Shown here one piece after another: positions 37,416-45,190 of a stretch of DNA of 64,000 nucleotides (position 1 is its first letter; the number at the start of each line of letters is the position of its first letter). Made by a program: the position numbers and the translations under genes. Where the stretch lies: contig NZ_JAALCR010000018.1 of assembly GCF_011065895.1 (NCBI RefSeq), positions 101,918-165,917 of the forward strand. The letters are read 5' to 3'. The stretch comes from Paludisphaera rhizosphaerae. GTDB taxonomy: Bacteria > Planctomycetota > Planctomycetia > Isosphaerales > Isosphaeraceae. The notes beneath the pieces are model-generated. The model did not search any database, had not been told where the DNA came from, and saw only the letters and a list, made by a program, of their open reading frames with translations.

Positions 37416-37530
37416 AATCCGCCGCCGATCACATGCCCACGACAAGCGTGGGCATGGCACCCATTTTTGTTCTCTTGCATGTCGATTATGCCATTGGGTG
37501 GCATGGCCACGCTCGCGTGGCCATGGATCG
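37416..37530. repeat. Direct repeat copy 2 flanking the TPR gene
   Basis: Close match to 34660-34760: CCGCCGATCACATGCCCACG, ACAAGCGTGGGCATGGCACC, CATTTTTGTTCTCTTGCATG, TCGATTATGCCATTGGGTGG. It differs by point changes and an added family 4 hairpin CATGGCCACGCTCGCGTGGC. It lies in the divergent gap between the TPR gene and the cytochrome gene. Confidence 0.75.
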
Positions 37531-37594
37531 GTCGATCAGGTAGAATCATGCGGCGAGCGTGGAAATCGACGGCCGGACGGCGGAGGCTGCGACG

Positions 37595-39541
37595 ATGATC
37601 GGCAGACGCATCGGGATGGCTCTGGCGATGACGCTGGCCGCCGTCTCCGCAACGATGGCGGAAGAGGCAAGACGGCCCCAGGCGATCGTGCTCACACACG
37701 GCGGCTCGCAACTCCTGGCGGCGAACCGGGGGACGGGGACGGTCTCGGTCGTCGATGTGAAGAGTCGGCGGGTCACCGGCGAAGCCCAGGTCGGCCGAGG
37801 GCTTGCCGACATCCGAACGACGGGGGACGAGACCGTCTTGCTGGCCGTCGATCAGTCGGCGGGCGAGGTCGTCCTGCTACACGACGATCGAAACCAGATC
37901 CAGCGCAGGGCTGCCGTCGCGGTCGCCGCCGATCCGGTCAGCGCCACCGTCTTCGGCGACGGCCGCCGGGCGGTGGTGTTGTCGCGGTGGTCGCGGGCGG
38001 CGACGTTCGTGGCCTGGGACGGCTCGGCGGGGCTCCGGGTCGTTGGGTCGATGTCGTTGCCGTTCAGCCCACGCGAGGCCGCCGTGTTGCCGGGGTCGCA
38101 GAGGGCCGTCGTGGTGGACGCTTTCGGCGGAAAAATCGCGCTTCTGGACCTGGGAGCCTGCCTCGAAGGCGCCTCTCCGGTGTCTTCCCCCCTGGAGGGG
38201 GAAGACAGACCGCAAAGCGGTCAGATGAGGGGGACGACCGCCGTCGATCGCGAATCCAACGCCTTGACTTCAACGCCAGGCCGGTCGTCCCCCTCATCCG
38301 GCCCTTCGGGCCACCTTCCCCCTCCAGGGGGGAAGGCCGTCGCCAATCCGGGAACGCTTATAAAACAGAACTTGAATGCGAACATCTGCCTGCGCGTCTG
38401 GTCGCTCCCCGAGCACAACCTGCGGCGGCCCGTGGTCACGGCCGACGGCCGCAGCGTGGCGATCGTCGGCCAGCATGCGGGGAACGTCCATGACGCCCGG
38501 ACTTCGCGGCAGGACGTGGAGTGGGGGCTCGTCATCAGTCCGGCGCTGCGTCTGCTCCGCATCGAGGGCCTCCGCCCCGAGACGACCGACGCCGAGTTGC
38601 TGAAGAACTCGCGGCGGGCGGGACTCGTCGGCGGCACGGCCGATCCCTCGGCGATCGCGTTCGGGCCGAAGGGGGAAGTGATCGCCGCGATGGCGGGGAC
38701 GGGCGAGGTCGCCTCGTCGTTGGCCCTGGGCGAGCCCTACGAACGCATCCGCGTCGGCCGTGGACCCTCGGCGCTGGCGATCGACGCCGAGGCGAAGACG
38801 GCTTATACGGCCGACGAGTTCGACGACGCGATCACGGTGGTCGACCTGGTCGCCGGGAGGTTCGCGGCCAGGATCCCGCTCTCGGCCGACGGCCCCCGCA
38901 AGCCGGCCTCGCTCGTGGAAGAAGGCGCCGCCCTGTTCCGCGACGCCAGACTCTCCGAGGACGGCTGGATGAGCTGCCAGACCTGCCACACGGACGGCCA
39001 TACCGCCGGCGTGATGGTCGACACCAAGGGGGACGACACCTACGGCGCCCCCAAGCGGACGCCCTCGTTGCTGGGCGTGGCCGAGACCTCCCCGTTCGGC
39101 TGGCTGGGGAAGGTCCGGCGGCTGGACGAGCAGATCCACAAGTCGCTGGAAACGACGATGCACGCCCACGACCCGTCGCCCCGCCAGGTCGAGGCCCTCG
39201 CCGCCTATCTGAAGACGCTCGCCCCGCCGCCGCCGATCTCTACCGAAGCCCAGGCCGTCGCGCGAGGCCGCGAGATCTTTGACTCCAGCCGATGCGACGC
39301 CTGCCACACGGCCCCCAGCTACACCACCCCCATGCGATACGACGTCGGCCTGGCCGACGCCGTCGGCAACCACGAGTTCAACCCGCCCTCGCTCCGAGGC
39401 GTCGCTCACCGCCCCGCCCTGCTCCACGACGGCTCCGTAAGCTCCCTCTCTGACCTCTTCCGCCGCACCCGCCACCCCGACCAGACCGAGATGACCGACG
39501 CCGAGATCGACGACCTCGTGGCGTTCTTGAACTCGCTGTGA
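37595..39541 (+). CDS. Secreted beta-propeller / di-heme cytochrome c protein with an in-frame palindromic element
   Basis: A 648-aa exported protein. ATG 37595 (GGAGG upstream) opens a signal peptide (MIGRRIGMALAMTLAAVSAT). The N-terminal part is a YVTN-type beta-propeller (LTHGGSQLLAANRGTGTVSV, IDAEAKTAYTADEFDDAITV). The C-terminal part is a di-heme domain of MauG/cytochrome c peroxidase type with heme sites CQTCH (about 458-462) and CDACH (about 567-571). About 55 residues (around 195-250; SSPLEGEDRPQSGQMRGTTA to GHLPPPGGKAVANPG) are encoded by a family 1 palindromic repeat, inserted in frame in the propeller. Whether the product folds and works is uncertain. Electron acceptor or substrate unknown. 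Confidence 0.85.
   Translation: MIGRRIGMALAMTLAAVSATMAEEARRPQAIVLTHGGSQLLAANRGTGTVSVVDVKSRRVTGEAQVGRGLADIRTTGDETVLLAVDQSAGEVVLLHDDRNQIQRRAAVAVAADPVSATVFGDGRRAVVLSRWSRAATFVAWDGSAGLRVVGSMSLPFSPREAAVLPGSQRAVVVDAFGGKIALLDLGACLEGASPVSSPLEGEDRPQSGQMRGTTAVDRESNALTSTPGRSSPSSGPSGHLPPPGGKAVANPGTLIKQNLNANICLRVWSLPEHNLRRPVVTADGRSVAIVGQHAGNVHDARTSRQDVEWGLVISPALRLLRIEGLRPETTDAELLKNSRRAGLVGGTADPSAIAFGPKGEVIAAMAGTGEVASSLALGEPYERIRVGRGPSALAIDAEAKTAYTADEFDDAITVVDLVAGRFAARIPLSADGPRKPASLVEEGAALFRDARLSEDGWMSCQTCHTDGHTAGVMVDTKGDDTYGAPKRTPSLLGVAETSPFGWLGKVRRLDEQIHKSLETTMHAHDPSPRQVEALAAYLKTLAPPPPISTEAQAVARGREIFDSSRCDACHTAPSYTTPMRYDVGLADAVGNHEFNPPSLRGVAHRPALLHDGSVSSLSDLFRRTRHPDQTEMTDAEIDDLVAFLNSL
38178..38345. mobile_element. 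Family 1 palindromic element inserted in frame in a coding region
   Basis: The left arm GTGTCTTCCCCCCTGGAGGG with GGTCAGATGAGGGGGACGAC is inverted relative to the right arm GTCGTCCCCCTCATCCGG and CCTTCCCCCTCCAGGGGGGA. The same sequence is intergenic at 9544-9706 and 56572-56745. Here it adds in-frame codons to the cytochrome gene without a stop in the used frame. Confidence 0.85.
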
Positions 39542-39554
39542 TACGAGAGGCGGC

Positions 39555-41813
39555 TCAACCCACCGGCCAGGCTCGTCGGAGGTGGGCCGCCGCGTGCCAG
39601 AGTCTCTCCGCCCGAGCCGCCCGGAGCGCGGCCATGCGGGCCAGACGCTCGGCGCGGAGGGCGTGGAGGACCGCCCGGCGGGTCGATCCTCCTGACCCCG
39701 ATGCTGCCCCGGTCGTGCGCATCGCGGTCCCGAACAGGGATGTGCGTCCGCCGACCAACACTTCTGGCGGGGTCGGGCCGGAGGGCGAACCGGAGTCGTT
39801 GGTGGGGGAGACTGGTGCGGTGGGCGTCGGGTCGAGCGGAGGCTTCGGATCGACCGGGCGCGTGGGGTCGACCGGGGGCGTGGGCGCTTCGGGCTCGGAG
39901 TCCGAATCTCCGTCCTCGTTGGTGACCGTGCCGGCCGATCCGCCCGCCGCGGAGTCACCCTCGGGGAAGCCCTCCGCCCACTCCCAGACGTCGTACTCGC
40001 GATTCGGGTAGAGGATGTAGTCGGGCTCCGTAGGAGGAACAGCGGCCCCCACGCTCGTCGTCGCACCGGGTGGAACGGCGACGACTCCGTCGTTGAAGTC
40101 GTAGGGGAGCCGCAGTTCTTCCAGGCCGGTTACGGGCGTTTGCGAGGCGTAATCGATGGTCTTCGCCCCTCCCCAGAAGGAGGGGGACAGGAAGAAGTCG
40201 ATGAGGCCCTTGTTCGCCACCCAGGTGGTGACGAATCCCGGAGATGAGATCGCGAGCGTCTGCATCCCCCCCACGACGGGGCCTGCCCCAATTGTGATGT
40301 CCAGGCCCGCAGCGCGACGGTTCCAGAGCGTGAAAGCATCGCTCGATACGAGGTCGACGAACTCGCCTCCGGCGAGGCCACGGAAGACGACGGTCTCAAG
40401 GGATCGGGGATCGGCCCCCCAGTCAGCGCCCCAGCCGAACTTGATCCCGCCAGAGTCGGGCGAGATCGCCTCATAGCTGATGCCGGGAAGTCGCGACGGA
40501 TACTCGCGAACCAGGTGCATTTCGCTCAGGATCGGATCCCCGATGAGGATCAACCTCGGGCCGTCTCCGGCATCGGCGTTGGCGATGCTGGAACCGCCGT
40601 CGTAACTCAGCATCCCGGGGCCGTCGGGAAGCGGTGAAACTCCGTTCAAATTCACAATCAGGGCGTTGGCCTGACCGCGCGGGGCGCGGTAATCGAGCGT
40701 TCCATAAAAGTCCGGGCGCATCACGATATCGACCGGGGTCGCGCCGGTGATTACGGCCTTGCGGTCGTTGGCGTTCAGGAAAGCCTTCTGCGCCACCTCG
40801 TCAGCGGAAGCGTCGATTAGGATTCGGCCCCCCCAGGGGGACTCATAGCTCGTCATCGTGCCGATCGTCACTTCGTGAGTGATCCCCGCCGTCGAGCCGT
40901 CGTCCGTGAGGCTGACGTCCCCTTGGGTGCTGTTGATCCAGATCGGCGACGGCGTGCGCTTGATGTTGTACTCGGTTCCGTGCTCAAGCTCCAGGTAGCC
41001 GGCGACGCGAGCGGCGGTGAAGGCCGGATTGGTTGACGGCGGCCGTTCGTCGGGGCCGAGGGTCGCGTCGATGTTGAAGACCGCCGACTGGGCCCCGTAG
41101 CCCGAAAGCCACGTGGGGCCCGCCGGCGTCGACAGGACGTCGAACTGGAGCGACAAATCGGGGCTCGGCTCGGTGGGACCGGTGATCTCCAGCCTGGTGA
41201 TCCCGGAGTAGGTCACGCCGCCGAAGCCCGTGGCCGCGATCGAGTTCGAGGTGATGGTGTAATCGATATCCCCCGAGCGTCGGTAGTCCAGCAGCCGGAG
41301 CGTGGAACCCGCGAGGTCGTTGAGGTGATCGGCCGTCGACTCGAACACGACGGGTGCCGTAATCGCCGCGAGCCCATCGGAGTTCAGGTCGCCGAGGCTG
41401 AGGCCCCCCCCGTTGGGGCCGACGTGGATCGTCGCCGGCACGTCCAGGCTGCCGAATTGGACCAAGGCGCCGGCGATCATCTCAACGTTGATCCCCGTGA
41501 TCCCCCGGATCCGGAAGTCGCTCGTCCCCGAGCCCGACGAGACGAGGCCGGCTGCGTCGGAAACTAGTTGGAATCGGTCCACCGTCCAATAGTCGAAGAA
41601 GCGATACTCACCGTTCTCCACCGAGACGACGCAGAGGTGGCCGCCCCCTTCGGGGAAGGTCAACGTCAGCACGCCGTCGGCCGCGACAGTCGCTAGGGTT
41701 TGGACGGTCAGGACCGTGCGATCCTCCAACCCCTCCAGCCAGGGCGTCCGCCCGCGCCGGCCCCGAACCGCCTTCGCCTTCGCCCTCGCCCGAGGAGACC
41801 GACCGCTGATCAT
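39555..41813 (-). CDS. Large surface protein with LEPR-like N-terminal motif
   Basis: A 752-aa protein starting at ATG 41813. The basic N-terminus is followed by TPWLEGLEDRTVLTVQTLA, which matches the planctomycete L-E-x-L-E-D/P-R-x-x-L signal found at the start of giant secreted surface proteins. The body is beta-rich with Gly/Asp/Thr turns (DLNSDGLAAITAPVVFESTA) and no catalytic motif. A Pro-rich linker with repeated PVDPTRPVDPKPPLDPTPTA lies near the end, followed by an Arg/Ala-rich tail (RAERLARMAALRAARAERLW). Likely exported and cell-surface associated. It is convergent with the cytochrome gene. Confidence 0.8.
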   Translation of the reverse strand: MISGRSPRARAKAKAVRGRRGRTPWLEGLEDRTVLTVQTLATVAADGVLTLTFPEGGGHLCVVSVENGEYRFFDYWTVDRFQLVSDAAGLVSSGSGTSDFRIRGITGINVEMIAGALVQFGSLDVPATIHVGPNGGGLSLGDLNSDGLAAITAPVVFESTADHLNDLAGSTLRLLDYRRSGDIDYTITSNSIAATGFGGVTYSGITRLEITGPTEPSPDLSLQFDVLSTPAGPTWLSGYGAQSAVFNIDATLGPDERPPSTNPAFTAARVAGYLELEHGTEYNIKRTPSPIWINSTQGDVSLTDDGSTAGITHEVTIGTMTSYESPWGGRILIDASADEVAQKAFLNANDRKAVITGATPVDIVMRPDFYGTLDYRAPRGQANALIVNLNGVSPLPDGPGMLSYDGGSSIANADAGDGPRLILIGDPILSEMHLVREYPSRLPGISYEAISPDSGGIKFGWGADWGADPRSLETVVFRGLAGGEFVDLVSSDAFTLWNRRAAGLDITIGAGPVVGGMQTLAISSPGFVTTWVANKGLIDFFLSPSFWGGAKTIDYASQTPVTGLEELRLPYDFNDGVVAVPPGATTSVGAAVPPTEPDYILYPNREYDVWEWAEGFPEGDSAAGGSAGTVTNEDGDSDSEPEAPTPPVDPTRPVDPKPPLDPTPTAPVSPTNDSGSPSGPTPPEVLVGGRTSLFGTAMRTTGAASGSGGSTRRAVLHALRAERLARMAALRAARAERLWHAAAHLRRAWPVG

Positions 41814-41989
41814 CTGGCTGCACCTCGAAGTCTTCCAGGTCTCGCGTCTTCGTGCGTATAGTAACACGCATCCTCGGACCGCCAAGTCAGGCGATGTGGA
41901 TTCTCAACAGCCATTAACACGTTTTCATTAATTCGCGCCCAACGACGCAGGTCGTCGACCGTTTTCCAACGGCGGCTCGACTGATCGGC

Positions 41990-42180
41990 GCGGACGAAAA
42001 AGGCGATCTGGTCGTATGCTATTGAATGGAGGGAGCCCCTTGGGCCTCCTTCCGGAGCGGCTTGCAACGACCGAGGACGACCTGTGAACGACCAGCGCGA
42101 AAATGGCCGAACGAACCCAACCGCCCAACGCCGATTCCGACGCCCAAAATGAATCCGGCTTGCCTGTTGCGTCGACCGGG
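41990..42180. repeat. Diverged dispersed repeat (copy with 49390-49560)
   Basis: The gap 41886-42305 has no gene. It contains TGGTCGTATGCTATTGAATG followed by GAGGGAGC and, further on, AAAATGGCCGAACGAACCCA. Related strings TGGTCGTATGGTATCTCAAT and GGCCGAACGAACCCAACGCC occur in the same order and orientation at 49413-49530. The repeat has no coding content that I can recognise. Confidence 0.45.
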
Positions 42181-42305
42181 TTCGACCCGGCGACGGCTCA
42201 AACGAAGCCGTGCGGGCCCATGACTTCGATGCAGGTTCGACGGACCGCCTTCAAGCAGGGTGGAAGGCGGTTGTGGTCCCGAAATCAGCAATCATCGAGG
42301 CCGAA

Positions 42306-42695
42306 GTGAACGACGAGATCGAAGAGCTTTGCGACCTGGGCGTGGACCTGGCCGACGCGGGGAGCTTCGCCAAGGCGCTGGAGGCCTATGAGTCGGCCTG
42401 GGCGCTGCTGGGTGAGCCGGCGGAGGCGCATGAGGACTCGGCCTGGATCCTGGGGAACATCGGCTATACCCGGTTCCTCCAGGGGGATTACTCCCAGGGC
42501 CGAGACGACCTGGCCCGGGCCCTGAGCCTCCCCGGCGGAACGGAGAACGCGTTCCTCCACTTCCGCCTGGGTCAGTGCCTCTACGAGTTGGGCGACCACC
42601 GCCGCGCCGGGGAGCAGTTCCGGCTGGCGTTCGACATCGAGGAAGAAGCGATCTTCGTCGACGAGGACCCGAAGTATCGGGCGTTGCTGGACTGA
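42306..42695 (+). CDS. Small tetratricopeptide-repeat protein
   Basis: A 129-aa cytosolic protein from GTG 42306 (VNDEIEELCDLGVDL). Family features: AKALEAYESAWALLGEP, DSAWILGNIGYTRFLQGDYS, LSLPGGTENAFLHFRLGQCL and a C-terminal EEEAIFVDEDPKYRALLD. This compact three-TPR family is widespread and often sits near contact-dependent toxin immunity genes; a role in immunity is inference. The GTG was chosen because the conserved region starts there; upstream in-frame sequence runs into a dispersed repeat. It is convergent with the phosphate transporter gene. Confidence 0.82.
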   Translation: MNDEIEELCDLGVDLADAGSFAKALEAYESAWALLGEPAEAHEDSAWILGNIGYTRFLQGDYSQGRDDLARALSLPGGTENAFLHFRLGQCLYELGDHRRAGEQFRLAFDIEEEAIFVDEDPKYRALLD

Positions 42696-42707
42696 CGCCA
42701 GGGCGCG

Positions 42708-44099
42708 TCAGCCCAGAGCCAGGCGGCCGCAGACGAAGATCCAGGCGGAGGCGAGCATCGAGCAGGGGAAGGTCAGCAGCCAGGCCAGGGCGATGTTCCT
42801 CGCCGTGGCGATCTGGACCCCCGAACGGTTCGCCCACATCGTGCCGGCGACCCCCGAGGACAGCACCTGCGTGGTGCTGACCGGCAGGCCGAGCAGGTCC
42901 GCCGCGCCGATGGTGGCCATCGCGACGACCTCCGCGCTGGCGCCCTGGGCGTAAGTCAGGTGGGTCTTGCCGATCTTCTCAGCGACCGTGAGGACGATCC
43001 GCTTGTAGCCGAACATCGTCCCCACCCCCAGGCAGAGAGCCACGCCCAGCACGACCCAGTTCGGGACGTATTCGATGGCCTCGCGAAGCTGCTTCCGGGG
43101 GGCGTCCAGAGCGGCCAGGCGGTGGTCGGGGACGGCGTCGCGGTCGCGTACCAGGGCCCGATCGACCTGGAAGATCAGGTTGCGGAGGGTGATCCGCTGA
43201 TCATAGGGAACCTCGCGGAGCGACTGCTTGCCGTCGAGCCGGGCGAGCACCTCGTCGAGCCGCTCGATCTCCTGGCGGTGCAAGGGGGAGGGTTCGGCCT
43301 GCAGGGCCTGCTGCATCTCGGTCGCGGCGGCCCGCGCGCTGCAGGCGTCGCCGTCGAGGTTCAGGGCGAAGCCCGTGGGGAGTAGGCCGATCAGCACCAG
43401 CATGATCAGGCCCATCCCCTTCTGGCCGTCGTTCGACCCGTGCGCCAGGCTGACGCCGCCGCAGGTTGCAAGAAGGGTCGCGCGGATCCACCCCGGGGGA
43501 CGCGCGTCGGGGTCTTCCGGGGGCGGGACGAACAGCGAGGGGTCCTTGATCCGCTTCTTCGCGACTAAGAGCAGCATCCCGGCGGCCAGGAAGCCGATCG
43601 CCGGCGAGATCAGAAGCGCCATCGCGACCTCGCTCGCCTTGCCCCAGTTCACTCCCGCGGCCACCCCCTGCCCGCTCATCAGGCCGTTCGCCAGGCCCAC
43701 GCCGAGGATCGCGCCGATGAGCGTGTGCGAGCTGGAGACCGGGATCCCGAACCACCAGGTCAGCAGGTTCCAGGAGATGCCGGCGATCAGGAGAGCCAGG
43801 ACCATGACCACGGCCGACCGGCTGGCGGCGTCGATGAGCAGGTCGACCGGCAAGAGGTGGACGATGCTGAAGGCGATGGTCGTTCCGCCCAGCAACACCC
43901 CCAGGAAGTTGCAGAACCCGGAGAAAAGGACCGCCGGCGTGGCTTTGAGCGTCCTCGTGTAAATGACGGTGGTCACGGCGTTGGCCGTGTCATGGAAGCC
44001 GTTGACCACCTCGAAGCCGAAGGCGATAGCCAATGCGATGGCGAGAACCAGGGCGGATGAAACGTCGAGACGTCCCAGAGCGTCGAGAAAATCGGTCAT
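42708..44099 (-). CDS. Inorganic phosphate transporter, PiT family
   Basis: Inner-membrane phosphate/cation symporter of 463 aa. It has the two inverted PiT domains with signatures GFEVVNGFHDTANAVTTVIY and GIPVSSSHTLIGAILGVG in the N-terminal half and GLPVSTTQVLSSGVAG in the C-terminal half, separated by a cytosolic loop of about 100 residues (EIERLDEVLARLDGKQSLRE). Twelve or so hydrophobic helices are visible. ATG 44099 is preferred; the preceding leucine-rich-repeat gene ends GAAGGGTGA two bases before it, so its last codons supply the ribosome-binding site. The two are therefore translationally linked. PiT systems work at moderate to high phosphate. Confidence 0.94.
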   Translation of the reverse strand: MTDFLDALGRLDVSSALVLAIALAIAFGFEVVNGFHDTANAVTTVIYTRTLKATPAVLFSGFCNFLGVLLGGTTIAFSIVHLLPVDLLIDAASRSAVVMVLALLIAGISWNLLTWWFGIPVSSSHTLIGAILGVGLANGLMSGQGVAAGVNWGKASEVAMALLISPAIGFLAAGMLLLVAKKRIKDPSLFVPPPEDPDARPPGWIRATLLATCGGVSLAHGSNDGQKGMGLIMLVLIGLLPTGFALNLDGDACSARAAATEMQQALQAEPSPLHRQEIERLDEVLARLDGKQSLREVPYDQRITLRNLIFQVDRALVRDRDAVPDHRLAALDAPRKQLREAIEYVPNWVVLGVALCLGVGTMFGYKRIVLTVAEKIGKTHLTYAQGASAEVVAMATIGAADLLGLPVSTTQVLSSGVAGTMWANRSGVQIATARNIALAWLLTFPCSMLASAWIFVCGRLALG

Positions 44100-44101
44100 G
44101 A

Positions 44102-44929
44102 TCACCCTTCAACGCGAACGCCAGTCGCCTTGAGGGCCTCCAGTTGAGAGGAACGGCCAGCCTCCGGCAGCGGGTTGCCGTCGAGGTAAAGCCGCAGGTA
44201 GGGGGCGAACAGCTTGGCGCCTGCGGCGTCGGCCTTCGCCGCCTCGATGAGAGGCGTCAGATCCTTGACTTGATTGCGCTCGATCATCAGGAGCTTGAGG
44301 TCCGGCTGCTTCGTCAGGGGCCGAACGTCCTCGATGAGGTTGTCCCGCAGGTCCAGGGTCGACAGCTTCGTCAGTTTCTCGATCGCGCCGGCGTCCTTCA
44401 CCCGGTTCCCGCCCAGGCCCAGCGACGCCAGCTTGGTCAGGGACGCCAGCGGGTTGACGTCCTCGATCTTGTTGCCGCCCAGGTAAAGGGCGCTCAAATC
44501 GGTCAATCCGGCAAGGGGGGCAAGATCGACGATCTGATTCTTCGATAATTCAAGATACTGCAAGCTCTTCAATCCGGCCAGCGGAGAGAGGTCGGCGATC
44601 TGATTCTCGGCCAGATCCAGGGACTGGAGATTCTTCAAATCCTTGAGGGGCTTGAGGTCCGCGGCCTGGTTTTTCGACAGCCGCAGCAGCGCCAGATTCT
44701 TGCACTTCTCCAGCCCGGTCAGGTCCTTGATCTCCTTGCCGACCGCCTCCAGGACGTAGACGTTCTGGAGCTTTTCATCGGTCAATTCGACGTTCGGCTC
44801 GTGTTTAAGGACGGCTCGGACGGCCGTTTCAAGGTTTTTGTCGGGGAATGGGCCGTCAGCCCGGGCCGTCGTCGCCACCGTCGCGATCGCGAGAACCGCG
44901 GACCATCGGAAGACCTTCGTCGCCGTCAT
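44102..44929 (-). CDS. Secreted leucine-rich-repeat protein
   Basis: A 275-aa exported protein from ATG 44929 with a signal peptide (MTATKVFRWSAVLAIATVAT). An initial helical cap (FPDKNLETAVRAVLKHEPNV) precedes about eight 22-residue internalin-type LRRs, for example LKNLQSLDLAENQIADLSPL and LSALYLGGNKIEDVNPLASL. LRR arcs bind proteins; the ligand is unknown. Its 3' end gives the ribosome-binding site of the PiT gene, so the genes form an operon. Why a LRR protein should be coupled to phosphate uptake is not obvious from the sequence. Confidence 0.88.
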   Translation of the reverse strand: MTATKVFRWSAVLAIATVATTARADGPFPDKNLETAVRAVLKHEPNVELTDEKLQNVYVLEAVGKEIKDLTGLEKCKNLALLRLSKNQAADLKPLKDLKNLQSLDLAENQIADLSPLAGLKSLQYLELSKNQIVDLAPLAGLTDLSALYLGGNKIEDVNPLASLTKLASLGLGGNRVKDAGAIEKLTKLSTLDLRDNLIEDVRPLTKQPDLKLLMIERNQVKDLTPLIEAAKADAAGAKLFAPYLRLYLDGNPLPEAGRSSQLEALKATGVRVEG

Positions 44930-45190
44930 CGTCGATTCCCCTCCATCGGCGGCCGGGCCTGAATCCAGTATCGCCCGAAAGATCGAAAACCTCGCGCCGA
45001 ACGGCTCTGAGGATACGCGAGCGGTCAGGGCCAGGCCACCCCGTAGGCCGTCTTGCGTCCCGGCCGATCGAGCCGCCTCTAGGATCCGCGACGTCGAACC
45101 GAGCCTGATCGAAGGTCGCGTAAGAACGCCTCCCGTTCGGCCTCGCCGAAAGTTGATCGCAGGGGCGGCAGTCATGACGCGGCCCCCCCC

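Noticed and set aside
34894..38493. Very long plus-strand frame opposite the TPR gene and running into the cytochrome gene
   Set aside because: It lies antisense to clear TPR repeats and overlaps the real cytochrome start; no recognisable protein features.
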